DNA of 38,464 bases from Okeania sp. SIO3I5 (GTDB lineage Bacteria; Cyanobacteriota; Cyanobacteriia; Cyanobacteriales; Microcoleaceae): positions 1-38,464 of the forward strand of contig NZ_JAAHHT010000028.1 in the NCBI RefSeq assembly GCF_010672085.1, read 5' to 3'. The position numbers and the translations under genes were made by a program. Below the pieces are notes generated by a model. That model saw only the letters and a list, made by a program, of their open reading frames with translations. It had not been told where the DNA came from and made no database searches. Shown in pieces: positions 26,536 through 34,751 of the stretch; position 1 is the first letter of the stretch, and every line of letters begins with the position of its first letter.

Positions 26536-27648
26536 TTAACGTTTAAGATCCTGCAAAAATTTTACCGTTTCTGGTTGTTCTACCAGCCAAAGTTTTCTTC
26601 TCTCCGACATTTTTGCTAATTCAGATTCAACATTATCTGGAGTAATCATAACTCCAAAATCTGCTGGTACAGTTTCTTCTTGATAACCCAAAATGCGATT
26701 CAAAATCAAATCTCCCACCTCAAGACTATAGTGTGAACTATCCCAATAATTTTTGACATTATCAATAGGTTCAGTGGTAATGCTGTTATACCCATAAAAA
26801 TCCCAAACTGGCATAATTTTCACTATTTCTCGTTTCATTTGTTCAATAACATTACCAAATCCTGCTATGTAAGTAGCTTCTATTTGACTAGCGTGAGGAG
26901 GAGTAATAAAAGCGATGAGTTTAATATTGTTTTCTTGACAAATTTCTTTAATTAACTTGAGATTATCTATTGCTAGCTGACTAATTGTAAAATCTTTTCT
27001 ATTCACCTGACCAGGCAAAAACTGTGTAAAAGACTTGGCATAAATTCCATACTGATTTCTACTAACTATTAACCCATTTTCATTATGGTACTTATATACT
27101 TTACCATTTAAGTTCTCAATCAGAGTATCTTTAGTTTCAATTAAAGTATTCAAGGAATAGTTAATTTGCCAAAAATATATGAAATTAAACCCTTTATTTT
27201 CAAGTCTCGCTTCACTAAAACCAGCTTTAGTTTTGTAAGGACTAGCAACTAACCATAAATCAATTCCTAAAATTACCATTTCTAAATTTGGTTGATTAGA
27301 AATTGCATATTCAAGATAACGCCTTTGTTCATATATGGTTCCTCCTGCTAACCCAAGATTGTAAACTGGTTGATATGGTTTTAACGCTGAATAATCTGGA
27401 TTAATTCCAGTTTCTATCCTAGAAGCACCAAGAAGAATTGTTTTAGCATTTTGACGGGTAATATCGACCGCTTTATATAATCTTGTATTGTCAGATGTTG
27501 CTGGTTTATACCAATTCACACTTTTAATTTTAGGACTATTAGTTATTCCATAAGGATTAACAAACCAATTTAATCCTAATACTAATATTGATAAACTTGA
27601 GGCTAATCCTGCTAACCAATAATTAAAAATTCGATAAGTATTTATCAT
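26536..27648 (-). CDS. Membrane-anchored SGNH-type acyltransferase/esterase, copy 3
   Basis: I set the start at ATG 27648 (MINTYRIFNYWL), giving 370 residues that match the sister copies; the longer frame from 27720 only adds 24 residues read through an MBOAT-tail remnant in another frame. It has an N-terminal transmembrane helix, the Ser block TILLGASRIETGINPD (Ala-Ser where copy 4 has Ser-Ser) and the Asp-His block NYWDSSHYSLEVGD. It differs from copy 4 mainly in the central 140-210 segment, the likely acceptor-facing region. It is preceded by an MBOAT 3' remnant (27653-27780) and the NRPS remnant (27970-28236), so the promoter is not obvious. Confidence 0.8.
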   Translation of the reverse strand: MINTYRIFNYWLAGLASSLSILVLGLNWFVNPYGITNSPKIKSVNWYKPATSDNTRLYKAVDITRQNAKTILLGASRIETGINPDYSALKPYQPVYNLGLAGGTIYEQRRYLEYAISNQPNLEMVILGIDLWLVASPYKTKAGFSEARLENKGFNFIYFWQINYSLNTLIETKDTLIENLNGKVYKYHNENGLIVSRNQYGIYAKSFTQFLPGQVNRKDFTISQLAIDNLKLIKEICQENNIKLIAFITPPHASQIEATYIAGFGNVIEQMKREIVKIMPVWDFYGYNSITTEPIDNVKNYWDSSHYSLEVGDLILNRILGYQEETVPADFGVMITPDNVESELAKMSERRKLWLVEQPETVKFLQDLKR

Positions 27649-27652
27649 GTTT

Positions 27653-27780
27653 CTAAAATTGAAAATACAGAAATTTATAAACTTTATTGAGTGAAATGAA
27701 ACAAGTAACTCCCAAGACAAAAATTGCTAATGCCCATTTTTTTTGTTGGAGAAAATTTATCCATCAATTCTATAGTGTTA
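27653..27780 (-). pseudogene. Truncated copy of the MBOAT gene 3' end (frameshifted)
   Basis: About 128 bp matching the last 42 codons of the MBOAT gene (30640-30770). The read-out begins NTIELMDKFSPTKK, then needs a one-base shift within a run of A to continue as WALAIFVLGVTCFISLNK and ends YFQF-stop. It is a by-product of segmental duplication lying directly before SGNH copy 3. Confidence 0.8.
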
Positions 27781-27969
27781 GAAAAATAAGTTATAGCAGT
27801 TTTCATGTTTTATAGAATACAGAGATTTGGGTTTAAAGGAAGAAGGAAGAAGTTTTGTAGTCTACCTTGATCAAAACCGCTATAAAGCCACTAAAAGCAC
27901 TGTAACAAATATTAGATTTATGCTTAAATTTATCTGCTTATCTCTAGGAAAATGAGATGGGGAATATAC

Positions 27970-28236
27970 GTTTCTCTTGCTTTGATTATCCCCAAAATTT
28001 TCGATACTATATCTAAGTTTATTTTGGCATAGATACTAACTCGTTTTTCTAGTATAAATCCTTGTTTTTTAGGTAGTTTTCCAGTTCATTAACTTTTTGA
28101 TTAAGTTGTTTGTAGGTTAATTGTTTTTATTGGCAAATTACAGCCTGAAAATCTGGAATTGCTTCTACTTTTAATTCTAGAATTTCGTTGAGTAGTGTAT
28201 TGGTTGGATTTTTTCTGCTTTATTTAATTGATTCAT
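27970..28236 (-). pseudogene. Decayed 5' fragment of the NRPS adenylation gene
   Basis: The minus strand aligns base for base over about 265 bp with the first 280 bp of the A-T-TE gene (24060-24339), including the start region MNQLN. It has many substitutions, small indels and stops. It lies between SGNH copies 2 and 3. It shows that an A-domain gene once followed an SGNH gene here, before later duplications. Confidence 0.85.
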
Positions 28237-28260
28237 ATTTCCCGAAAAAGCTAAAGTAAA

Positions 28261-29379
28261 TTACAAAGAAGTTTTACCCTGTTTAAGATCGTGCAAAAAT
28301 TTTACCGTTTCTGGTTGTTCTCCGAGCCAACTTTTTCTTATATCCGACATTTTTGTTAATTCAGATTCGATATTATCTGGAGTAATCATCACCCCAAAAT
28401 CTGAGGGTACAGTTTGTTCTCGATCCCCGAAAATTCGACTCAAAATTAAATCTCCAACCTCTGTTTTCATGTGGGAACTATCCCGATAATTAGTAACGGT
28501 ATCCAGAGGTTCAGTTGTGACACTATTATAACTATAAAAATCCCAGACAGGCATAATTTTCACAATTTCTCGCTTCATTTCCGGAATAACATGACCAAAT
28601 CCCCCTATATGAACAGCTTCTATATGACTTGCATGAGGAGGGGTAATAAATACTACTAATTCAATGCTATTTTTTTGACAAATCTCTTTAATTAATTTTA
28701 AATTTTCTAATGCAAATTCATTAATTTTGTATTCTTTTCTATTTAGGGGATTTCCCAGCCAATGTGTAAACTTTATATTGCTTAAATATTCAGTATTTCT
28801 CAAGCCATTTTCACCATAATAATTATATTTAACCCGATAATTATTGCTAGAGATTGTCTCTATACTTTTAGTTAAAGTATCAATAGAAAAATTTATATCT
28901 AAAAATTCTCTGAGACTTAGACCTTTGCTTTTTAGTCTAGCTTCGCTAAAACCTTGTCTAGTTTTTCTGGGATTAGCCATTAACCAAAGATCGATTCCTA
29001 AAATTACTAACTCTAACTCTGGTTGATAAGCAACTGCATATTCAAGATAACGCCTTTGTTCATATAAACTTGCCGCTGGAATACCTAAATTATAGACTGG
29101 TTGGTATGCTTTTAGTAGAGAAGAATTGGGATTAATTCCTGTTTCTATCCTAGAAGCACCAAGCAAAATTGTTTTTGCATTATGACGAGTAATATCGACA
29201 GCTTTATATAATCTTGTATTGTTTACAGTAGCAGGTTTAGATGAATTTAAACCTTTAATTTTAGGACTATTAGTTACACCGTATGGATTAATCAACCAGT
29301 TAAATCCAACGAGGGATAAAAAAAAGCTATAGATTAATCCGCAAAACCAATAATTAAAAAATTTGTAACTATTCATCAT
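28261..29379 (-). CDS. Membrane-anchored SGNH-type acyltransferase/esterase, copy 2
   Basis: This 372-residue protein starts at ATG 29379 (or 29376). An N-terminal transmembrane helix (about 10-28, FFLSLVGFNWLINPYG) is followed by the Ser block TILLGASRIETGINPNS and the Asp-His block NYRDSSHMKTEVGD. The shared core has LYEQRRYLEYAVAYQPELEL and VFITPPHASHIEAVHIGGFG. It differs from copies 3 and 4 in the Asp-His neighbourhood (Tyr-Arg for Tyr-Trp) and in the 150-215 region, suggesting diverged acceptor or acyl preference. The MBOAT 3' remnant at 29384-29503 sits right upstream. Confidence 0.8.
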   Translation of the reverse strand: MMNSYKFFNYWFCGLIYSFFLSLVGFNWLINPYGVTNSPKIKGLNSSKPATVNNTRLYKAVDITRHNAKTILLGASRIETGINPNSSLLKAYQPVYNLGIPAASLYEQRRYLEYAVAYQPELELVILGIDLWLMANPRKTRQGFSEARLKSKGLSLREFLDINFSIDTLTKSIETISSNNYRVKYNYYGENGLRNTEYLSNIKFTHWLGNPLNRKEYKINEFALENLKLIKEICQKNSIELVVFITPPHASHIEAVHIGGFGHVIPEMKREIVKIMPVWDFYSYNSVTTEPLDTVTNYRDSSHMKTEVGDLILSRIFGDREQTVPSDFGVMITPDNIESELTKMSDIRKSWLGEQPETVKFLHDLKQGKTSL

Positions 29380-29383
29380 GTTT

Positions 29384-29503
29384 CTAAAATTGAAAATACA
29401 TAAATTCAGTAACTCTATTCAGTAAAATTAAACAAGTAACTGCCAAAACAGAAATTGCTAATGCCCATTTTTTTGTCGGATAAAATTTCTCCATCAATTC
29501 CAT
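29384..29503 (-). pseudogene. Truncated copy of the MBOAT gene 3' end (39 codons, frame intact)
   Basis: A clean 39-residue frame, from ATG 29503 to the TAG at 29384-29386, reads MELMEKFYPTKKWALAISVL and ends EFMYFQF. It is the last 39 residues of the MBOAT protein with four substitutions. It forms one transmembrane helix. Its intact frame may only reflect youth; a peptide function cannot be excluded. It lies immediately before SGNH copy 2. Confidence 0.8.
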
Positions 29504-29532
29504 TTTCAGTTATTTCCTAGATTAATTAATAA

Positions 29533-30633
29533 CTACTTTACCAGACTTCGTAAATATTCTATTGTCTTAGTATTTTGCTTACCCCAACTCTCTCTGTTTA
29601 CCTGCATTTTTGCTATTTCAAATTCAATATTATCTGGAGTAATCATAATCCCAAAATCTGCTGGTACAGTTTGTTCTTGATAACTTAAAATTCGGCTCAA
29701 AATTAAATCTCCTACATCGGGAATTATGTGAGCGCTATCCCGATAATTTTTAACCCTATCCAGAGGTTCAGTTGTGATGCTATTGTAGCCATAAAAATCC
29801 CAAACTGGTATAACTTTAACAATTTGTCGCTTTATTTCTGGAATAACATGACCAAATCCTGCTATGTATAAAGCTTCTACATGACTTGCATGAGGAGGGG
29901 TAATAAATGCTATTAGTTTAATCTTGTTTTTTTGACAAATTTCCTTAATTAATTTTAAATTTTCTAATGCAAATTGATTAATTTCGTATTCTTTTTTATT
30001 GACTACATAAGGCAACCAAACTGTAAACTTTACACCCCTTAAATATTCAGTATTTCTCAAGCCTTTTTCATCATAATAAGTATACCTATTTCTTAAATTA
30101 TTTCTGAGAATTGTCTCTAAGCTTTGATTGAAAGTATTGAGGGAAAAATTTATCTGAAAAAACTCTATCGGATCGAGTTATTTGCTTTTTAGTCTAGCTT
30201 CGCTAAAACCCTCCATAGTTTTAAAGGGATGAGTAATTGACCAGAGATCGATTCCTAAAATTACTAACTCTAACTCTTGTTGATGAGCAATTGCATATTC
30301 AAGATAACGCCTTTGTTCATATAAACTTGCCGCTGGAATACCTAAATTGTATACAGGTTGATATTCTTTTAGTAGAGAGGAATTAGGATTAATGCCAGTT
30401 TCTACTCTAGAAGTACCAAGCAAAATTGTTTGAGCATTATGACGAATAAGATCGACAGCTTTATATAATCTGGCATTATCTACGGTAGCTTGTTTAGACA
30501 CATTCAAACTTTGAATCTTGGGACTATTAGTTACTCCCCAGGGATTAATTAACCAGTTAAATCCAAAAACTAATAAAGAAAAGCTAGGAATTAATCCCGC
30601 TAACCAATAATTAAAAATTCGATAAGCATTCAT
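29533..30633 (-). pseudogene. SGNH-type acyltransferase gene, copy 1, with one in-frame stop
   Basis: The 367-codon frame from ATG 30633 to TAA 29533 is broken once, by TAA at 30178-30180 (codon 152, after FSEARLKSK), where the sister genes read Gly. Upstream it has the transmembrane helix and Ser block TILLGTSRVETGINPNS. Downstream it continues in frame with LDPIEFFQINFS, AFITPPHASHVEALYIAGFG and an Asp-His block NYRDSAHIIPDVGD. No frameshift is present. It starts 6 bp after the MBOAT stop, the expected place of the ancestral partner. It is likely a recent pseudogene. Read error or stop read-through are the alternatives. Confidence 0.85.
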
Positions 30634-30639
30634 CTGTTT

Positions 30640-32127
30640 CTAAAATTGAAAATACAGAAATTCAGTAACTCTATTCAGTGAAATTAAACAAGTAACTCCT
30701 AAGACAGAAATTGCTAATGCCCATTTTTTTGTCGGAGAAAACTTCTCCATCAATTCCATTGTATTAGGAAAGAAAGTTACAACTACTAAAAGTGCTGTAA
30801 TAAATATTATATTTATGCCTAAACTTGTCGGATTATCCCCAGGGAGATGAGAGAAGGTAGATAATATTCCTTCACCTTCAAATTTAACCCCCAATGGTGT
30901 TAACCAAGATAAAATCCCATCTAATTTACCTGGTAAAATTATGCCATTTATGCCTACCATTGTCTTCAGTAATGTCATGGCATCCTTGAAGTTACTAGAT
31001 CTAAATAATACCCAACTAAAAACTACTGCTAAAAAAGTAATTAACCATGAAAAAATAGAAGGAATTTTTAGATTTAATTGTTTCCACTGATGATTAATTA
31101 CTAGATACATCCCATGTAAACCACCCCAAACTACAAAAGTCCAACCTGCTCCATGCCATAATCCTCCTAATAACATGGTAATAAGTAGGTTAATATAACG
31201 ACGTATTTTACCTTTACGATTGCCTCCCAATGGTATATAAAGATAATCTCTCAAAAAATTAGAGAGAGTAATGTGCCAACGTCGCCAAAAATCAGAAATT
31301 GACTGAGCTTTATAGGGAGAATTAAAATTAATTGGCAGGTGAATATTAAACATCCATCCTAAACCAACTGCCATATCGGAGTAACCAGAAAAATCAAAAT
31401 ATAGTTGGAATGTGTAGCATAATGCTCCTACCCATACTTCTATAAAACTAACTTGATTAGGATTATTGAAAACTTCTGCTACCCAAGGTGAAAGAGTATC
31501 TGCAATTAACATTTTCTTGGATAATCCTAAGACAAATAAAGTTAATCCCATTGCCAGATTTTTATGAGAAAATTTAAAGGTAGAAGTTTGATTTAATTCA
31601 GGAATTAATTCATTGTGGCGTAAAATAGGTCCGGCAATTAGTTGAGGGAAAAAAGTTACAAATAAACTGTATTTTAGGAAATCATATTTTTCAGATTCTT
31701 GACGGTATGTATCAACTAAGTAAGCAATTTGAGTAAATGTATAAAAGGAAATTGCTAGAGGTAGAATAATTTCGGAAATTGGTAAGTCAATATTAAATAT
31801 CGAATTAACAGATTTAAGTAAAAAACCTGCGTACTTGTAATATCCAATTAATGCTAAGTTGATGACAATACCACAAATTAGTAAGATTTTTGCTTGTTTA
31901 CTACCTGGTTTGCTATTATTAATTGCACTCCCAAAGCCATAGTTTACCAAAATAGAAACTAACAATAGTATTAGGTAAGCTGGTTTCCAATAACCGTAAA
32001 AAAATAGGGATGTTAATAATAACCAAGTTATGCTGACAAATTTAAAACCTTGGTTCGCTAGGAAAAAGAATCCTAGTAAAGAAATAGGTAAAAATACAAA
32101 AATAAATATAGTTGAATTAAATAACAT
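30640..32127 (-). CDS. MBOAT-family membrane-bound O-acyltransferase (AlgI/DltB-like)
   Basis: This is a 495-residue polytopic membrane protein with about ten hydrophobic segments. It opens with the family start LFNSTIFIFVFLPISLL and FFYGYWKPAYLILL. Conserved blocks are LPLAISFYTFTQIAYLVD, FFPQLIAGPILRHNEL, YFDFSGYSDMAVGLGWMF, FWRRWHITLSNFLRDYLYIP (H285), and the catalytic GGLWHGAGWTFVVWGGLHG (H325), the same as AlgI His322. MBOATs move an acyl group across the membrane to an extracytoplasmic acceptor together with SGNH partners (AlgI-AlgJ/X, DltB-DltD, PatA-PatB). It is the first gene of the minus-strand cluster. Its 3' end is copied twice downstream. Confidence 0.92.
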   Translation of the reverse strand: MLFNSTIFIFVFLPISLLGFFFLANQGFKFVSITWLLLTSLFFYGYWKPAYLILLLVSILVNYGFGSAINNSKPGSKQAKILLICGIVINLALIGYYKYAGFLLKSVNSIFNIDLPISEIILPLAISFYTFTQIAYLVDTYRQESEKYDFLKYSLFVTFFPQLIAGPILRHNELIPELNQTSTFKFSHKNLAMGLTLFVLGLSKKMLIADTLSPWVAEVFNNPNQVSFIEVWVGALCYTFQLYFDFSGYSDMAVGLGWMFNIHLPINFNSPYKAQSISDFWRRWHITLSNFLRDYLYIPLGGNRKGKIRRYINLLITMLLGGLWHGAGWTFVVWGGLHGMYLVINHQWKQLNLKIPSIFSWLITFLAVVFSWVLFRSSNFKDAMTLLKTMVGINGIILPGKLDGILSWLTPLGVKFEGEGILSTFSHLPGDNPTSLGINIIFITALLVVVTFFPNTMELMEKFSPTKKWALAISVLGVTCLISLNRVTEFLYFQF

Positions 32128-32150
32128 AATTTTACCGAAAAATAAAGGTT

Positions 32151-32370
32151 TAAAGCCTCTCTTTTCAAGGAGAAAAAAGCGGTCGTTTTGCTACGCATAA
32201 CTACGTTAACGCTGCGCGACATGTTTGCGGAGCATTCCGTCAGGAAAAAGCGGAGCTTCCCGAAGGGTGGGATGGCGTTTTGCGCTAGCTAAACGCCATA
32301 TCCAATCGACCAAGAGAAGAAAAAAATTTCCTTTTTAACCTTACCTCTTGTTAAAAAGAAGAGGTAATTA
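32151..32370. repeat. Dispersed hairpin element, copy 2 (220 bp)
   Basis: Shares TTAAAGCCTCTC, AAGCGGTCG, GGGATGGCG, CGCCATATCCAATCGACCAA and GAGGTAATTATTAATTA with copy 1 (7792-7920). The inner stem here is ATGGCGTTT/AAACGCCAT (32272-32299): three base pairs differ from copy 1 but pairing is kept. About 80 bp of GC-rich palindromic repeat (TGCTACGCA and GGAGCATTCCGTCAGG words) is inserted in the left half. Confidence 0.75.
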
Positions 32371-32402
32371 TTAATTATTCATTGTTAATTATTAATTATT
32401 GA

Positions 32403-32513
32403 AGGGTACATCTCAATTTTGAAGAAAGCTAAAAATTTATCACTTTTAGCAAATGGAGAACAAGAAATAGGGAATAGAAAAAAGTATTTTTGCAAATATT
32501 TTAGATGCACCCT
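32403..32513. repeat. 111-bp MITE-like element with AGGGTRCATCT ends
   Basis: Left AGGGTACATCTCAA and right TTAGATGCACCCT form terminal inverted repeats. The inside holds AATAGGGAATAGAAAAAAGT. Its right half (GGGAATAG...AAAGTATTTT...GATGCACCCT) recurs at 37522-37574 and 37997-38054. Confidence 0.6.
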
Positions 32514-32517
32514 AACT

Positions 32518-33429
32518 TTACTTTAACCACGATGACAAATCTTTTCCGATTAAATCTTGAAGTTGGAGGATATCTTCGCGATAGACTGCAATTAATTGCT
32601 GCCTAATTTTTGGTGATAATTTGGGTTTACCCTGGTTCTTTTCTTTGAGACTATCGCCTATTTTTTTGCGGATGCTAGTAGGGATTAATTGTTTAGCGAT
32701 CGCCTTTAAAGGATTTGGTCTATTTAAAAGTATATTTAGATTTCTATTTTTGGGAACCGTAGTCTGCTTAAAACTTCTCTGAAAGTCTGGTACAAATCGA
32801 TCATCTACTTCTAAAAATCTAAATATATCCTGACTTAAAGTAGTTTTATCTGCAAGCAAATCTTCATACAAATAAACTTTGATTTGCTGAGGAGTAAATA
32901 TTTCATAGTAACGTCTGAGTTGTTGATAATAAAAGCCTCTTTGAACGTAATGCCAATTATCACTCCAACCCTCTTGAATTCTTTTATTTTCTACCTCTAG
33001 AGCCTTAGCAAAATTATAATCAGTATGTGGTTCAAAACCTTGAGAAGACCAAAATAAATAATGAGAAAATGCTCTTTCCGCAGGGTCTCGCAAAATAGCA
33101 ATTATTTTAGCATCAGGTATATAATGCCTTATTTTTTCAGGCACTTTTTTACTATAAATATATACAGTAGAAGCTTCCCCAATTGCTTTTTCTGTTGTTA
33201 CTGCATCAAATAAACTCCTATAGCTATTTATATCTGTTATTCTATTTTTCTTCCTATAAATACCATTAGGTCCGGAATACTCTAACTTTTCTCCTTCTAA
33301 GGCAAAAAACTCTGGTTCTTTTTGATATCCCGATGGCATATAAATTTGCGGATGTTGCCTTAAATAGTAAAATAATGATGTAGTTCCGGCTTTAGCTGCA
33401 CCTATTAGTAAAAAATTAGGCATTGGCAT
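32518..33429 (-). CDS. Sulfotransferase (heparan-sulfate N-/O-sulfotransferase-like)
   Basis: This 303-residue protein has the 5'-phosphosulfate loop LLIGAAKAGTTSLFYYL (7-23, catalytic Lys K13), the 3'-phosphate motif IIAILRDPAERAFSHYLFW (about 109-127), KEPEFFA after the loop, and VYLYEDLL downstream. This is the NDST/heparan-sulfate-like subgroup, distinct from the two GSGH/GIGR-type paralogues. It would use PAPS to sulfate an intracellular glycan precursor. GGAGA lies about 10 nt before ATG 33429. It lies 390 bp upstream of the MBOAT gene on the same strand, separated by two repeat elements, so it may have its own transcript. Confidence 0.88.
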   Translation of the reverse strand: MPMPNFLLIGAAKAGTTSLFYYLRQHPQIYMPSGYQKEPEFFALEGEKLEYSGPNGIYRKKNRITDINSYRSLFDAVTTEKAIGEASTVYIYSKKVPEKIRHYIPDAKIIAILRDPAERAFSHYLFWSSQGFEPHTDYNFAKALEVENKRIQEGWSDNWHYVQRGFYYQQLRRYYEIFTPQQIKVYLYEDLLADKTTLSQDIFRFLEVDDRFVPDFQRSFKQTTVPKNRNLNILLNRPNPLKAIAKQLIPTSIRKKIGDSLKEKNQGKPKLSPKIRQQLIAVYREDILQLQDLIGKDLSSWLK

Positions 33430-33641
33430 AACTATGATTATCTCCTTTTTTGAATTTATTCGTAAGCATTAATCAAATTTTCTACACGACTCAAATAGGA
33501 TTGCTATATATAGTTTTATCTTAAGAGAGATATTCATAAAGTATAGCCTTCAAAGTATGGTTTAAATCTCAAACAAAAACAATAGCTGATAGCTGAAGAC
33601 TGACTGTTGTTTGCGTAGCATTCCGCAGGAAATGCTTATAT

Positions 33642-34751
33642 TTATTCCCAATTTAACAGCCAAGTTTTGGCAATATTTTCCCAAGTTTCTTTTCGGACTA
33701 ATTTTTGATTAGATTCTCGTATTTCAGCCAATTTTTCTGGATTTTTTAACAACTCAACAATTTGATAAGCAATAGATTCTTGTATATCTTTTTCATAAGG
33801 ATTTCCTGCAACTTTAACACAGTAATCTTTTTCACTCAAAGCCACATAATCTGTAGTTACTGGTACACAACCTACCATAGCTGATTCTCTCACAGAAATA
33901 CAATCAATTTCTTGGAAAGTACACCCATAATAATGAATAGCAGAAGTAGCTTTTTCTTCGAGCAACTTATCTACTCCGATTCTGCCATGTTCCCTCACTC
34001 CTGGTTGCTCCATTAACTCAATCATTTTAGCTTTCCATTCCCGATTTTCGGGTTTACTTTCATCTAAAGTATGCCAACCATAATAAATATCTAAATTTGC
34101 TTCAGGAACTTCTTTCTTAATTATCGGCCATCCCCAAAGTAGCATTCTTTCTAAACCTCTAATATAGTTAGAAGCATATATAATTTTATATGGCTCTTTT
34201 GGGAGGCTAATATATTCCAAATAAGCTGTATCTGCACCATTAGTAATTATAGCGATTTTACTATCTGGAATTTCTGGTAATAAACTACGATGGTATTGAG
34301 ATTTAACAAATATTTTATCAAACTTACCTAACTTTTGTGGAGTTACTTGTTCTGGCAATAGAACTTCATGTATATCAAGAAAAATTCTGTTAGCTTTAGT
34401 GTTTGAATCTAGTCTCCACGGATAACGCCAAATAATTAAAGTATCAAACTTATCATAGGGATTAAACTGAGAATAATGAATATATTCCACTCCATCATAA
34501 ATTTTACCTAGAGAACCACAATTATTATAAACAGTAACTTGATAACCCAGTCGAGACCATTCCCTAGCTAAGAAAATAATCGCACTTTCTGAACCACCAA
34601 TACCCACTTTCAGATTTTCAGGTGTCCATTCATAAGAGGTATGACCAGTGTAATAAACAATCGAGCGTTGTTGCCAAGTTTTAGGATTTAGTTTCTGTTG
34701 AAACTTTAACCACTTTGACTTGATTTTATTTAATAACCCTTTTAAAAGCAT
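33642..34751 (-). CDS. GT-B glycosyltransferase (paralogue of the divergent gene)
   Basis: Start taken at ATG 34751 (MLLKGLL), giving 369 residues; the TTG at 34769 has no support. Typical GT-B (GT4-like) blocks are GGSESAIIFLAREWSRLGYQ (N-lobe glycine-rich loop), VTVYNNCG, DKIFVKSQYHRSLLPEIPDS, IYASNYIRGLERMLLWGWP (linker) and YYGCTFQEIDCISVRESAMV (donor-binding Glu). It is closely related to the divergent gene at 35005. It adds a sugar to a lipid-linked or growing glycan in the cytoplasm; the donor is unknown. 235 bp separate the two starts (34770-35004), which must hold both promoters; I see no unambiguous -35/-10 pair. Confidence 0.78.
   Translation of the reverse strand: MLLKGLLNKIKSKWLKFQQKLNPKTWQQRSIVYYTGHTSYEWTPENLKVGIGGSESAIIFLAREWSRLGYQVTVYNNCGSLGKIYDGVEYIHYSQFNPYDKFDTLIIWRYPWRLDSNTKANRIFLDIHEVLLPEQVTPQKLGKFDKIFVKSQYHRSLLPEIPDSKIAIITNGADTAYLEYISLPKEPYKIIYASNYIRGLERMLLWGWPIIKKEVPEANLDIYYGWHTLDESKPENREWKAKMIELMEQPGVREHGRIGVDKLLEEKATSAIHYYGCTFQEIDCISVRESAMVGCVPVTTDYVALSEKDYCVKVAGNPYEKDIQESIAYQIVELLKNPEKLAEIRESNQKLVRKETWENIAKTWLLNWE

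Noticed and set aside
27649-27720. N-terminal extension of SGNH copy 3 from ATG 27720
   Set aside because: The 24 residues come from an out-of-frame reading of an MBOAT-tail remnant; sister proteins begin at the next ATG.
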